In this document: one piece after another, positions 13,901 through 27,006 of the stretch
How positions within the stretch are numbered: the first letter of the stretch is position 1
Layout of the letters: each line of letters begins with the position of its first letter
Assembly (NCBI RefSeq): GCF_036417845.1
Contig: NC_089985.1
Span: 33,438,583 to 33,502,582, forward strand
Direction of reading: 5' to 3'
Source of the DNA: Apteryx mantelli
Taxonomy: Eukaryota > Chordata > Aves > Apterygiformes > Apterygidae
DNA: 64,000 nt
Translations under genes and position numbers: made by a program
The notes under the pieces: model-generated
Told to the model about the DNA's origin: nothing
The model's database searches: none
Seen by the model: the letters and a program-made list of their open reading frames with translations, nothing else

Positions 13901-14009
13901 CCCATTCCCATCTAATGACTTAAAGATGTTATATTCCTCTCTGATTTGGCAACAACAAAGATTTCAACCTTATTAAAACCAGCCTGTCAGGAAACTACAT
14001 GTCATCCTT

Positions 14010-14042
14010 AAAAAAAAAAAAAAAGAAAAGGAAAAAAAAGAA
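14010..14042. repeat. A-rich tract
   Basis: A run of 15 A residues followed by interrupted A/G sequence. It could be the tail of an unrecognised retrocopy, but no body was identified beside it. Confidence 0.9.
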
Positions 14043-14404
14043 ATGAAATTCTTTAAAATCCCTGTGAACAATAATTCAAGATACTGTAGCTGAAGAACCA
14101 TGATTTGTTGTAGAGTGTCTGGGTGGTCCTGAGGCAGGAGATGACAACATTAGCTCTTTCCTTTGCCCTTTTAAGCAATGCTTTGATGATTCTCTAATAT
14201 CCTAAGCGTATCCCCCAGTGATTTTGTCCTGGGACGAGGCAATCACAGAGCTGGGATAATGCATCCCAGTTTTACCCAGGGCCTCGCCCTTGCTAACATG
14301 GGATACTTCAGAGCCCTTTGTTTCGCCAATTGTGTACAGACATCTGAGCCAGGGTGTCTTTAAGAGAGAGTCTAAATAGTCTAAATAGTGATGTGGGCTC
14401 AAAA

Positions 14405-14436
14405 ACATCCACATCCACATCCACATCCACATCCAC
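14405..14436. repeat. (ACATCC)n hexamer repeat
   Basis: Five tandem ACATCC units plus a partial one. Read on the minus strand, the repeat gives alternating Trp-Met or Val-Asp in the two overlapping open frames 14202-14492 and 14308-14511, which are therefore repeat artefacts rather than genes. Confidence 0.95.
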
Positions 14437-17400
14437 AAACTCGTCCTTACTCTCTGCACACATCTGGTTGTGTACCTGATTTCTATGTGCAATTACTGCA
14501 CTCATAATCATGGTTCAAATAACCAAATACTTATTTCACTGGTCATTGGAAAGATAATGATCATAGTTATTATAGCCAAAGTAAGCAAAAACATCAAGGG
14601 TGCACACACAGATGACCTTAGTATTGTAAAAATCTCACCAGTGATGTCATATTCCAAATTTTTGGGACAACCAGCCGGCATACAAAATGTAAAGGGAAAT
14701 GCAGTGGGTTTTTCATTTGCTGGGGCCTGCAGTCAGGTGGTTTTGAACCAAATCCCAAACATGAGCTGAATATATGCCTTTTGTCCACATTTTGCAAACT
14801 GGCTGATCTCACTAAAACAGCCCCCGCCAAAACAATTCACATTTTTCAGGTGGTCAAAATCATAATCCACATTTTATGTCTTGGGCTCAACCTTTCAATT
14901 AATTAGAAACAGAGTGAGGAGGTCTGCCCTCTGCTTTGCAGGCTCAAGTGTTTGTTTGGTATTGTGTGGGCCCTATGGCTCAAATATTTTTTGCAGATGC
15001 ACAGCATTAACCATGCATGTTTAGATGTGCTTAGGGAACACATACATTCATAGAGATGTATATATTTGACCTTGTCACTTTCTTGTTAAACACTGTAAAA
15101 GATATCGACTTTCCCCTCCAGATTTTAAAATGATTTAGAATAGCCAGTGCTGGGGAAATACCTAAAACATCCTGTCAAATTAGGTATTTTCTCCAAGACT
15201 GTTCTCTAAGACACACAATTATTTCAGCTAAGAAGATGCCTGTGCAATGTATTAAGGAACAGAACGAACAACCAAAATATAAACTGGCTTAAATGGATGT
15301 CTAATGTACTGCATTTTTCCATTTGATTTTAATTTTCTTTTTCCTTCTCCCTGTTCTTTTTCCATCTCCGTGTAGCAGTTTTTCTCTCCGCTTAGTCTGT
15401 ATCACATTTTTCTCTCTAATTCATTGGGCTTCCTTTCCTGCTCATTGCTTGTATTTTTCCAGAGTCTCTCTTAATAAGAATAATTAAGGTTGGGTCAGAT
15501 CTTTGAACCTGTTATTCAGAGCAGTATTGAATTCAAGCTTGTTCCGTTGAACAAAAGCACTGGCTTCTTTTTCTTTCCAACAGACTCACTCTTGAAATAA
15601 AGAAGGTTCATAGGGCGTATCTACCAGGCAGAAATGCGAAGAACATTAAATTGCTGGATTGCCCACAAGGCTTGTGCTTCTTTCTGCTTCTTATAAAGCA
15701 ACTATGGTAATACCAGCCACAGCATAACATCTCCCTCTCCAAACACGTGCAAAGCAAAGTACCCCCTTGGAAGCCTGGAGATGCCACTGCTGTCTCACAA
15801 AAAGCCCCTCGACGGCCTGAGGGGCTGGAAAGGCTGCAAAAGCTTTCCCTGCCGGTGTCACAACCAGGACCCTAAAGCGTGTCCATAGAACCGAGCCAAA
15901 GAATTTGTGTGCATGGGCTGAACCATTGCTCTCCCTGATAGGGCTATGTGAGGCATCCTAGACATTCAGCAGCTCACGAGAAACAGACTTGGCTCCCTTG
16001 CTTTCCAACTTAAAGGGCTCTTATCACAGGTATAATGCTCACTTTGTTCACTTAAGTTTTTCAGGAATTGTAAAGAGGAGATGCGAGTGAAATCGGAATT
16101 TGGCCTGGCATTTTCATAATTGCAGGAACCCGGCCTTTATAGTATTAAAAACATATGAATTTAAATAAATCCTACTTGTCCTTCACCCCAGTGAGCAACT
16201 GGACTTAGACCACAGCTGCCCTTTGGGGTCTGGCTGGGTTTCAGCATGCCACGCAGCCTGTGTTGCTGGGCGCGCTGGGGAATCAGATCGCCTCTCCTGT
16301 TTCGTTCTGCAGTGAATCTGCCTTCTACGATAAACCTACTATCACAGTCTAACCATGGCTGAACCCACTGTTAGAAACCAACTGCCCACCACAACAGTAA
16401 TGTCATCTTCTTCTCTGTCATACTTTTTTTCTCTTAAATTCACAGGGCTGGAAACTCACTACTCAGAAGAATAGTAGAACCAGAAAAAAAACCACAGGTC
16501 CTTTGACTGCTTTATCTACAAGATCACAGGGCCTTGAAAACAGCTGTGTTTCTCCATCTTGGTTTGCCATTTCCCATCTTTAAGGAAAAAAAATAATACC
16601 CCAAAACAACAGCAAAACACCAGGATGATGTTGCAGGACTGTGAATAAAAATTCAACTTTCATATACCATGGGTTGATCACCTGAACATTTGTACTCCTT
16701 CCTTCTCATTCGAAACCTTTTTCTTTTCCTTTGGGCTAGCTTTGACAGTTTTGCCAGCGCATTTCTACAGAGTTTTAAAGAGATTTCTTTTTCTTTATGG
16801 TAGCCCAAGTGCCTTCACTGGGAAATGAAGTCCCCTCTAAAGAAGAGAATAATACCCACATTTGGCTATTTGAACAGTACTGTGGGCTCTACATGGTGGA
16901 CACAAATTTTGGAGTCTAAATGTGGAGCTGACTCATCCCCACACACGCTTGTTTTAGTGAAAACACAACACTTGCTAAAGGAGAACCTCATTTTGCATCA
17001 AGTACTGGGATTTAGGGGGAGCAGGTGCTTTACTACGTACTTCTGCATTTAAGAAATCCAACTCACCCAGGGCATAAGTCCACTCAGCACTTCTTCAGGT
17101 GTCTGGAACTGCAGCCAGCCTTGTAAGCTTAACACATGCCACGCTCTCTTCATCCACCCCAAACAGCAGGGTAAAAGTGCTACTGTGCATTGAATTTTCT
17201 TTGACTCTTAAACAAGACAACTTATTTTTCAGCTGAGTGAAAGTGAAGAGTTTTGTAGAGCTGTGTTAAAGTGCATTTCAGATTTAGATGAATTCCATTT
17301 ACTTAAGGGTACTGACTGCATTTTCCATTCTTATCTGCTTGATAGGAGACAGAAATACAGCTTTCTTTTTTTGTCTGTGATAGAGAATATGCCATGAAGA

Positions 17401-20400
17401 GTCATAGTTAAAGGCTCCAAGAAGCCAATTCTCAGAACATCTGGCTAGTGAAAGCCCTGGATATGGAAAATATAAATGTCAAGGCTCATATTTATAAATT
17501 GGAAGGGCCATCACAACATCTGCTAACAAGCTTTCTTCCAGAGCCCATTTGCTGTACATGGTTATTCAGAGGCAACAATAAACATGCGCATGGATCACAT
17601 GCACGGTCTGCCCTTTCTTTCAGTCGCTGAAGGAACACACACTCCACTAACACACAAATGCTCTGTTCTCACAACACAGAAATACAAGTGTTTGCAAACC
17701 TCACAGCAAAGCCTCTTGCACACCAGATCACAGTGGGATACACTGCTGAAACAGATGAAAAATAGCCTGAGAAAAAGCCTTGCATTAACACACAAGGCAG
17801 TCAAACTCATTTAGTGTTAACTCTTTCAGTGGAATAAGTCCCCTCCCTCTTTTTTGCCCCTCTCGACAGGAGACAGTTTGTGCTACAGGTCCAATCCTGA
17901 ACCCTAATTTTTATTATTGCGTGGTTGTGGATGGGACTCTCAGGACTTAAATAGGGTCTAATTCATTCAATTGTGGTAGCTTAATATCAACATTAAAACA
18001 AGCTGTAGGTAAAATAAACTTACTTCCCCATTTATACCCTCAGGCAACTTTCCTCCAGCTTGGTGCCAACTGTAAGTGCATTTCTGACCCTTGAGAAATA
18101 AAAAATTGAATCCAACGCATAAGCATAAAGGTTTTGCTAATGACTTCATTATTGTAGGCGTCTAGACCACAGTTCACAGGGGCAAAGGTTAAACCCACGT
18201 TGCATAAAGAGTAGCCCTGAATTTCCTTTATGGACCGTCCTGGCAACAGGACCTCAATACGGTCACGGCGAATGCAGGCCCCAAGCACTCCCGGCATGGG
18301 CCACGCTCACAGAGACTGTCCAAGAGGCAGCCAAGTTGTCAAGAGGAGGAAGAGCGTCATGAGAAAGAGCATGGATTTCTTTATGATGACCATGAATTTA
18401 CCAATGAATAATTACAGCCAATGCTGCCTGTCTTGCCCAGTCAGCCTTGTGCTTGGCTGCACATGTAGCCATGTGAAAAAGGCAGAAAAGCAAAGAAAAA
18501 GAAATAACATGGACAGGAGTTACCTCCTAATCAAAAAAGATAAAAGAACGATGCCTAGCTATGCACACTGCTGCAGTTAACAGTAAGGCCAGGTTACAAA
18601 GACGTGCCAGTCACTAGTAAGACACGCTCCTGTCCCAAAGAGCTTCAGCTGAAGGTTGTAGGCTCCAAAAGTCCACATTTTCATGGACGTGGATCACAGA
18701 GCAAAGCACAATGCTTGTAGGATCACAGCCTCTTGAGGGGTGAACTCAGAGAGCCGGAGCCAAGGCCCCTGGTGCAGAGATCTGGGGATGAAGATGAAGA
18801 TGGTGGAGGCTGATGGCTGGCTTGAGGAGGGATCCCATTTTATTGTTTGGTCCAGGGTCCACACCAGCTGCATGCAGCCAGAGCTAAACAGGGCAGGTAG
18901 AAAAAGGGTAGGAGAAAGGAAGAAAATTTAAGCAGAAAAGGGGGAATCACGGAATAGAAAAATTAACAGTTTGCTCAAGATCAAGAGAAGTCTTGGCACT
19001 GGGTGAGGAAATGAGATGACACTGGCTGAGAAACAGTGTAATAAAAGGGGATGTGCATCACTTAGGAAGTGCTAGTGAGGAGATTATCATAACTCAGCAG
19101 CTGCTCGTTCTTGAAATTGAATCCTAAGCAAACATTTTATTTGTGCTACATCAGACAGATCTTAAGTGGCTTAACAATGCTTGTCAATGATCGGGATATG
19201 TTCAGCCCAAGTCAGAAACACACCAAAACTGTGCAGATATAAATATATAATACGGATTACCTTTATTCAGCATGTGCCAGTTGAAACATAGAAAACAGGA
19301 AAGGAAGAGCTATCTCTTAATAGGTTCCATAAAACATCTTGCACTGTATTTTCAATCCTAATCAGCATTGAGTAGAACGGACCAGAAAGTGTTCTTGGAT
19401 ATCCAGTGCTGAAAAATACCTCATTGTTCAAAAATCTTAGCTTTTGTATGCTCCAATTTTGTTATTTGCACTCATTCAAAAATATGGATTTAATATTCAC
19501 GATGGATTCAAATTTCATGAAATTCATTAAAATAAAATACCTAAAGCATTACCAATAAAGAATTTAGTTTCATGAAAGAAAATTGAAATCTATGTACAAA
19601 TCACCTATTTCAAAGAGACTTCAGTGTTCTTTATCTCTAATGATTTTATTTTCATGTGTTTATAACTTTCACTAGAGTACATGTACTGCTTCATAGTATA
19701 GTTCATACTGATGATGAGACGCTCAAATGATAGTGAAGATAAATATGCAAGGCTTTTGCTTATTTTTTTTGAAGTTCAACAATCTGTGTTTGTTTCATCA
19801 CCTATTAACTGCACATTATAGAGAACAAGGAAAATTCAGTGGTGTAAACCCAACAGAATGAAGAAAACAAATATATCTTTTTGTAAATCTAGCAGGTGAA
19901 ATTGTTGCTGCACATCTTTTCAGCCCCATCTGCAGAATAACAAATTAAATCTTTGGCTTTACAAGGTGAAGGAAGTTATCACTCACAGCTAGCTGACAGG
20001 GAGAGTCTATTAGCATGGACACACTAGAGTTTTGGACACAAATGACAAGATTCCCATTCCTTTTTGCAATGCATGAGAGAATTCTGTGCTGAGCGCATGT
20101 TTCACAGTTTTAATTAATACATTCTGTGCACTTTGACCAACCTGTTAATCCAAGAAGCCTCAATAAAAAACATCTAGAGACAGACAATATGTCATCACTG
20201 TATCATATGTTAGAGTCAGGAGATTTATCTCTTATTTATATTGCATTGAGTTATACTGTGCTGTCACTTTATTTCCACTGGAGGGCTTGTGTACTTAGGG
20301 CTCTGCAAAGGGCAGCAGGAGAGAGGTGCCAACACCGGTGCTTGTTTAAAGGAGGCATCAAGACATCTGCTCATCTTAATGGGGATGAAATGGAAACAGT

Positions 20401-23400
20401 AAGAAACTAAGAAGGGAAAAATGCAGCATTCCCCAAGCTTTGCTCTCTGCTCAGGAGGAGCTGAGACTCCTTTCACAGAAGCAAGGCTGAACGTTTGAGA
20501 GAAGCATGAAATGTGAGGAGAGAGAAGGACCAACTGACACACTGCTTCAGCGCCCAGAATGTCTTCTTATGACACCCTGTATATCCACTTGAGCTCATGG
20601 AAAATCGGGCAAGCTAAGAGTAGATTTTAGGCCAGTTCAACAGCTTCCTCAGAGTAATTGGGAGGGAGAATTTGTCTGTGAGATTTTTTGAGACCACTCT
20701 GCATGGCAGAAGGTTCTTGTATCTGGCCTGTCAATCTCTGAGATTTTTTCTGATGAATAGATGTTTCTACTCCATGCCCTGGAGATTTGAGGCAATCACT
20801 GAAAGGGGCTGTGACCATGAAAGCTTCCTGAGAAGAAAATCCTGCCAGGAGAACTGTGAAGGAAATGGTAGACAGAAGTGCTGGAGAAAAGCCAAAGGGG
20901 CACACAACACAGTTAAGCCCCAAACAGCAATAAGACACAGGCATGCTCCATCTCTCTGTCCTCTTGGAAGGTACAGAACAGATGTAACCCAGGTGACATG
21001 AACCCCAGAGGATTTCCCCATCGTGAAGGGAATATCCAGGCCACGCAGAGTGAAAAGCTCAGCTCACCAGCCCTGCAGCCAGGACAAGGGGCGCGGTTGA
21101 GAGGCATGCCCTGCAAAACAGGCATGACACGGGAAAGAAGGTGTGTCTTCAGTTGCACCTACACTCCTGCTATTGCTAGCTACTGGAATGGTCTCTCTGG
21201 GAGGCAGGTACACCATAACAAGTTAGAAAGATCCTGAAGTTACTTTCTAATCTTTGGCCTTAAGACAAGGTTACTGAATACTGGACAAAAACAATGGTGG
21301 CTACTTTCTCTGCTGAGTGGAGTAGTGAGAAATTACACTCCTCCCTTGTATGCAGCGGTAGGTAGGCGGTCTTTGAGCAGTATCCTTAGTCAAGAGGCGG
21401 TAGAGTACTTTAAACAAACAAGGCCCCAGTGATGGAAATTTCAATCTCAAAGCTACCATATGGAGGGAAATCATCTGACCACAATTTACCTGTTAGACTT
21501 CAAAAGTGTCTAGGTCTCCTCTAAAGAAAAGCAGTCTTTTCTTTAATGAAGTTAAGTACTGTATTTCAGCACCGTGTGTTGTGAAAAGGAAGCAATTTGG
21601 ATTCATTTACTGAAATTTACCTTTCAGATGCAGTTAAGTGAAATTAAAAGTTTGTCTGAGTTGACAGCGTTCTGTTTTCCATCACTGCATTGTCTTGAAA
21701 GAAAGGATAACAGGCTAAGTGCTTAAATTCCATCCAAACTGATAAGGTTCACTCTATACCAGCACACTTCGTGTAGTTTATTACACATTGTCTCCCTTCA
21801 TCCATCACTGGCTTAACTTTTTTGCCTAAAGTAACCATTGCTTCTAAAAGAAATTGATATTTGTGATGTTACTGCATTCATCTGAGGTTGAATAGTCAGC
21901 ACCAGGCTATCAGAGAAATGCCACTTCCAATTACAAGAGGAATTCATTTCATTTTCCACTAATGGTAGGCTTTGCAGGGCCAAAATTAAATCTGGGACAA
22001 GAATCTCTTTTTCTCTCTTCTGATAGCAGCTCTTCTCCTCGAACCTCTTTTCTCTGCAAGTGAAGCTTCTGTGTGCCCTTAGTGCCTTCCCAAATGCCAT
22101 CTCTGCCCAGATCTCTTTCCCGGTGGTGGGAATTAACCCAGTTTTGCCCCTTATGCCCTCTCTAATTCTTTCTTCTCACCACTTCATTTCTCTCTTTCAC
22201 ATGCCACAGAGGACAGAGGTCCTTCCAACCCTCACACCTCCTGAAATACCCTCCCAACTACTAACTCTCCTCCCTCTCTTTTCCCAAGGAGCTTTTCTCC
22301 TGTCCTGCCATATTGCCCATGGGAGCTTCAATGCTCCCACTCCATTTGCGAGAGGTTCTCTGTTGTTTTGGATTATTTTTGCTTGTACTCTCAAACTGCT
22401 TGCCCAATAGAACTAAGGTGTGATACTGATTTGGCCTTCACTAACTACTCAGAAATATCAGGGACATGTCTCCGTTCTTTCAATTTACTTAACAGCTCAT
22501 CATAAAACTCCAGTGAATGATCTGTAATTAATTACATATATTACAAGGAGAAGCTTGGCTAACACAGTGTCAACAGGAACAATAACACACACTGTATTCC
22601 AGGCTGCAGCCTTCCAGCTCAAGGATTTTGCCTGCTCTCCCTTCTGCCCCAGCTGGCTTTCGCTACAGGAGCTAGCTAGTGTTTTAGTTTTGTCTAAGTC
22701 CAAATTCCTCCCAGAGAAAGACTCCAGGTCTGAACATTTCTGCAAAAGCAAATAGTTAAAAAAAAGTCTCACTACTTGAAATCACCATTTCATTTTTGAC
22801 AAATAATTTCAAACACAAACTATAGCCAGGCAGAATGTTTTTATGTTGTTTAGATTTTGGGAGGAGGAGGCAGAAGAGAGAGGAAACCACACATTTCATC
22901 AGCATTTTTTATTTTTTGAATAGCCTTCACTGAATTGTTCAGTGTAGCTGTTTACCCAGGAGATCAGCAAATCTTAGCTCTGTCAGAGACAGCAGAAGCC
23001 TTCTCATCCTCCACAGTGGTACTAACCTTCAAACACACAAATCTAAACACAGTCCACCCAGGGGTGCCAACTCAAATGCCTCAGCTGTTAAGACAGAACA
23101 GAAGGACAATCTCCAAGGTATAACTGAAAGTAAATACTAATAATGATGTGTGACATTAAATGATGACTCATTTTTCATGAGACCATTTCAGATTGTAGCT
23201 ATAACCTCAGAGCAGACCAGAAAGACTGTGTGAACTGAAGTCTTAGTGGAACCATTAATTATGGATTTCCTGGCTTTTATAGGCTAGAGTCAGACCTTTG
23301 ATGTTCCTTCAAGATTGTTCTCCTGTGTTCATTTCCTTTGTTTCTGTGTTGGTAGCTTAAAAAAACACCCTAAGATTTCCATGGGAGTGTATGAGATAGC

Positions 23401-25977
23401 CTGGTAATCCATAGTCCATAAAAGCCCTGCAATTCATGGCTCAAAAAGTCCTCTAATCCACTGTCAAATAAGCTTTGGAAAAGAGCTGTATGAACCACAG
23501 TGATTTCACAGTTCAATGAGGTTCATACAAGAACCAATAATCTGGTTTAAATTCACCTGGATTTGTCCTCCACCTGTATATTTCTCTTTGACTTTCCAGG
23601 TTGAAAGGCAGCTGAAACAGCTGAATTTTGAAGACCTTGCATGGAAACAATGATTTTTATACAGCTTACACCAAAAAAACTGTAACAATGACCCGAATCC
23701 CTCTACACTTAATGCTCCACTTTGTCTCAAACATGGACTAGCCAAGTTCCAGGTGAAAACAGGTGAGTTAGGAAACATCTATGAATTGGGAGAAGAACCC
23801 TTTGGAAACACTGGGCCATAGTCCAAAATAGGACAATATCCATACAGCTCAGTTCATCCAGCCTGTCTTTCCATATTGAACAGGAAGGTCTCCAGTTGGA
23901 ACACATGCAAATGCACAGTGGATTTGCAGGATAAGCCAGAGTGCAAATTTCTAGTGCATCGCTTATCATTCAAGAACGATGTGTGTTTACAGTCCCACTG
24001 CTGCGTACCAGCACAGTATTGTGGGGTAGGCAACACAACCTGAGTTCACATGCTTCTCTCCTGCACAGGTAACTTACTCCTTTGTCCATATCATTAGTCA
24101 CCCTAGCTGTATCTTCCCAAGATTGATCACGCTACAAAGTCTGGTGACATGCACAGATCTCTGCTCTATCCTTGCCAGTCAGAAAGGAAACAGAGAGTAC
24201 ACACGGTTTATTGCCTTGCGCAACATTCAGCTTGCAATTAATGCTGATGAAACGCAACTGCCAAAAGCACAATATGCAGCAGCTGGTTTATGAAAATTGA
24301 GACCCCATCCAATTTATGGGGAAACCAGAGCTGGTTGCGAGTCTCTGATTTTAGCTGAACGGTTTGTAATTTTTGTTTTGTTTTGTTTCCAGGAAAACAC
24401 CAGAAGTTACTCCAGAACTGTAGAAGCACTAAAACCATCTGCAAGCACTAAGGCAGATTTCCCTTCTTCCAGCCTTTCCTCATTTCTAGAGCTCTGATCT
24501 CCCACTAATATCTCCCTGGGATCTTTCAGCAAGGCAAGCGACACACAGAGTCTGGTTCATCACTAGCTTGGTGAGAGCGGAAACTGATGTTTCCCCATCC
24601 CAATCTCCATTCTTATTAATGGAAGTAAAGGAATAAAAGGTTTTGATTCAGATGAGATCCCAAAGGAGTACAGAACAAAAATAATTTAACTCTAACCTGG
24701 GGAACTATGCTTTTAAAGACTTTCCTAGGAACATTTCATATTGAAATAAAAACAAAAAGCCCAGAAAGCTATGCAAGTACCATTTCTTTAAGTTCCCAGC
24801 TGCGTAGTTCCATAACCATATCATATCAGACCCCATATCTTCTCTGGATAGACAAGATGGGGGCAAGAGGAATGTGGCTAAAGTCCAGGCTCCCATCAGA
24901 TCTGGCTATTTAAGAGCCTTACTTGCATTACAAACACTGCGAGCTGGGCCAGACTGTTGTGAAATGCTGGGGCCTCGTGGGACACCACGGCTTGGTATCC
25001 CCCAGGTGGGAGAAGGATAGAAAAGTCCCTCATCTCTGAGGCAGTGAAGGATGAAATGCCTTTTAACTCATGCTTTTAGGTTTTCTGGGGAGAGGATCCA
25101 ACCACAGAACAAATTTTTAAAAGAGAACAGATGAATCCAGAATCTGATTCTTACCAAAGGTGGCATTAACCTCAGAAAAAGCCTTACTATATTAAGATTA
25201 ATATTCACCACTGTAATAACCCTTACACCAAATGCACACAACAAAAAAGAATACAATAAACTACAATGCCAATGAAGCAACGGCCTCTTTAATAAAAAAG
25301 ATAATGAAAAAATCCCAGAACACAAATAAATAAAGAGTTCTTTCCACAGCAAAGGGAGAAGCCTCTGAGAGACTTGGACTCATTTTACTTGCAAAGCATT
25401 TAGATGCTACAAAAATGGGAATAAGAATAAAGCCCAAACAGAGATAATAATTACATGCATAGGTAAGCAGTGAGTTTCCAACCGATTATTTTAATTCTTT
25501 CACTTGTTAGTAGACCCATAAACACCTTGCCTGTTTATCCTCCCTTGTCCATGACTTTGCCTGGATAACTGCACTTAGAGCTTACCCGATTTTAGAGATT
25601 GATAATAAAACAGACAGGCATCCTAGAGGCACACGTCAAGATCACTGGTCAAACATGAAGGCCCAGATTCACCTTCTTACTCTAACACTAAATGGAAGTT
25701 TTTAATCTCAGACCAAGATCTGAATTGCCATGAAAATGTGGCTATCCTTGTTTTCTTCACATACAGGCCTGTATTAAATACTTCATTTTGGGCAGGATAA
25801 ATTTGGTCTTTGGCAAATAGATGTCATATTGCTGCTACCTAGCTGATGTAGAGAATAAAAATGAACAAGCAGAATGGTGAATTAGAGGGATTTGCAAAAC
25901 AGCTCTAAATAATGCATACTCTATAATGTGACCTAATCTAAAGAAATAAGGGACAGTCATTTTATGGTGTAGGAAGA

Positions 25978-26105
25978 AGACTGAGAGCTGGGAAACAGAA
26001 GTTCGATACTTGGTGATATCACAAGTTTTACCCATGACCTTAGCTTTAATTTGCCCATGCCTCAGTTTCCCAAGTGTAACATATAGTAATCAGTATTTCC
26101 CTTCT
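25978..26105 (+). mobile_element. Possible MIR-like SINE remnant
   Basis: AGACTGAGAGCTGGGAAACA and GAAGTTCGATACTTGG followed by CCCATGACCTTAGC and GCCTCAGTTTCCCAAGTGTA reproduce the core-to-tail order of MIR (the 'gggttcgaatcc', 'tgaccttgggc' and 'cctcagtttccccatctgt' blocks). The copy is ancient and incomplete. Confidence 0.5.
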
Positions 26106-26736
26106 CCAGAGTGTACTCTGATTCTTACAAGTGACATGCCCTAATCCTGCTGTAACAAGATAGAGATATAGTTAGACAGACAGAAAGACATATATGCACA
26201 CACACACAAACGTTACACTCAGAATGTCTCAATTTGACTGTTGTTTTCAAGGCACTGGGGCTGTCTGAAATGTTAGAAAATGTCAACACCAGAATACAAG
26301 CAGGAAGACACAAGTCAAAAACGCCAGAATTTGAAGAGCTCCCAGAAATATTCTAAATGGTTGGAAAAATAGGTCTTTGGTCTGAAAACTGACAGTAAAG
26401 ATCGGAAAATAATTTTTGGAAGAAAGAGGGCAAACACAGAATATTTTCCCTTATCATTTTTTCTATTTTCACTCTGCTAACTCTTTGTTTTTGAATATTT
26501 AACATATTCTCAGCATTAGCTTTCTTTCTCTTTTCTGTTTGGTTAGATTTGTCTATGAGCCTTCCTCCTAGCTCTTCCTTATGCTCCAAAAACATTAGCT
26601 CACTTCCTGTCTCTGCCATTCAGCCTTACTCCAACCCTCCTCCTGGTCTAATCAACAAGAGCTGGGAGCTGTAAAGAGCAACTAGTAAGGAGACTGCGGG
26701 AAGAGGAGGAGAGAAGCCATTAAAGTTATTACTCAC

Positions 26737-27006
26737 CTGTCTTCTATCCGAACCCAGAGGTCATTGAACTGCCTCTGGCGATGGTGTTTGTGCTGCTTTT
26801 TGTGCCATTTCTTTTGCCTGCCAAACTCTTCCAGCTGGCTGATGCTGTCTGGCAACAGGAGGTGAGGAGACAGGCTGTCTTCTTCATCCATCTGCAGGGG
26901 CTTCAGGGAAGGAGATGTCAGTGGGACCTGCTCAGAAAACTGGACAGGGGGCAGGGCGGTTGCAGAAGACCCCTCTAAGGCTGGGCTTGTCTTTGTTGTT
27001 CTTGAA
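26737..27006 (-). CDS. TRABD2B: TIKI-family Wnt protease, penultimate coding exon (linker and basic region)
   Basis: The exon is 270 bp: one base completing a split Asn codon (AA+T), 89 full codons without a stop, and two bases of a split Ser codon. The acceptor is preceded by TGTATTTTGCAG and the donor reads CAG|GTGAGT, an almost perfect consensus. The protein starts with a Ser/Thr/Pro-rich linker ([14 protein letters not shown]), continues into an acidic stretch ([20 protein letters not shown]), then a strongly basic, His-rich cluster ([18 protein letters not shown]), and ends in [10 protein letters not shown]. This region lies between the catalytic TraB domain and the membrane anchor, so it should face the outside of the cell. 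From memory, the basic cluster followed by FNDLWVR is typical of TIKI proteins at this position; I could not run an alignment. No role for the cluster is shown by the sequence; binding to glycosaminoglycans is only a guess. Confidence 0.85.

Larger units (their letters stand above)
4567..26736 (-). other. Last intron of the TIKI-family gene (about 22.2 kb)
   Basis: The intron is bounded by GTGAGT (complement of 26731-26736) and a pyrimidine tract plus AG (complement of 4567-4568). It interrupts a Ser codon after its second base. It contains an old CR1 copy near 9.5-10.0 kb, possible CR1 and MIR traces, poly-A runs and a hexamer repeat near 14.4 kb. The 11.9-13.8 kb part is visibly richer in G and C than its surroundings and carries many overlapping short open frames on both strands, which is what base composition alone would produce. 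No further exon is needed to keep the frame. I see nothing else recognisable. Confidence 0.75.

Noticed and set aside
14202..14511. Two overlapping minus-strand frames with WMWMWM and DVDVDV stretches
   Set aside because: They are produced by the ACATCC hexamer repeat.
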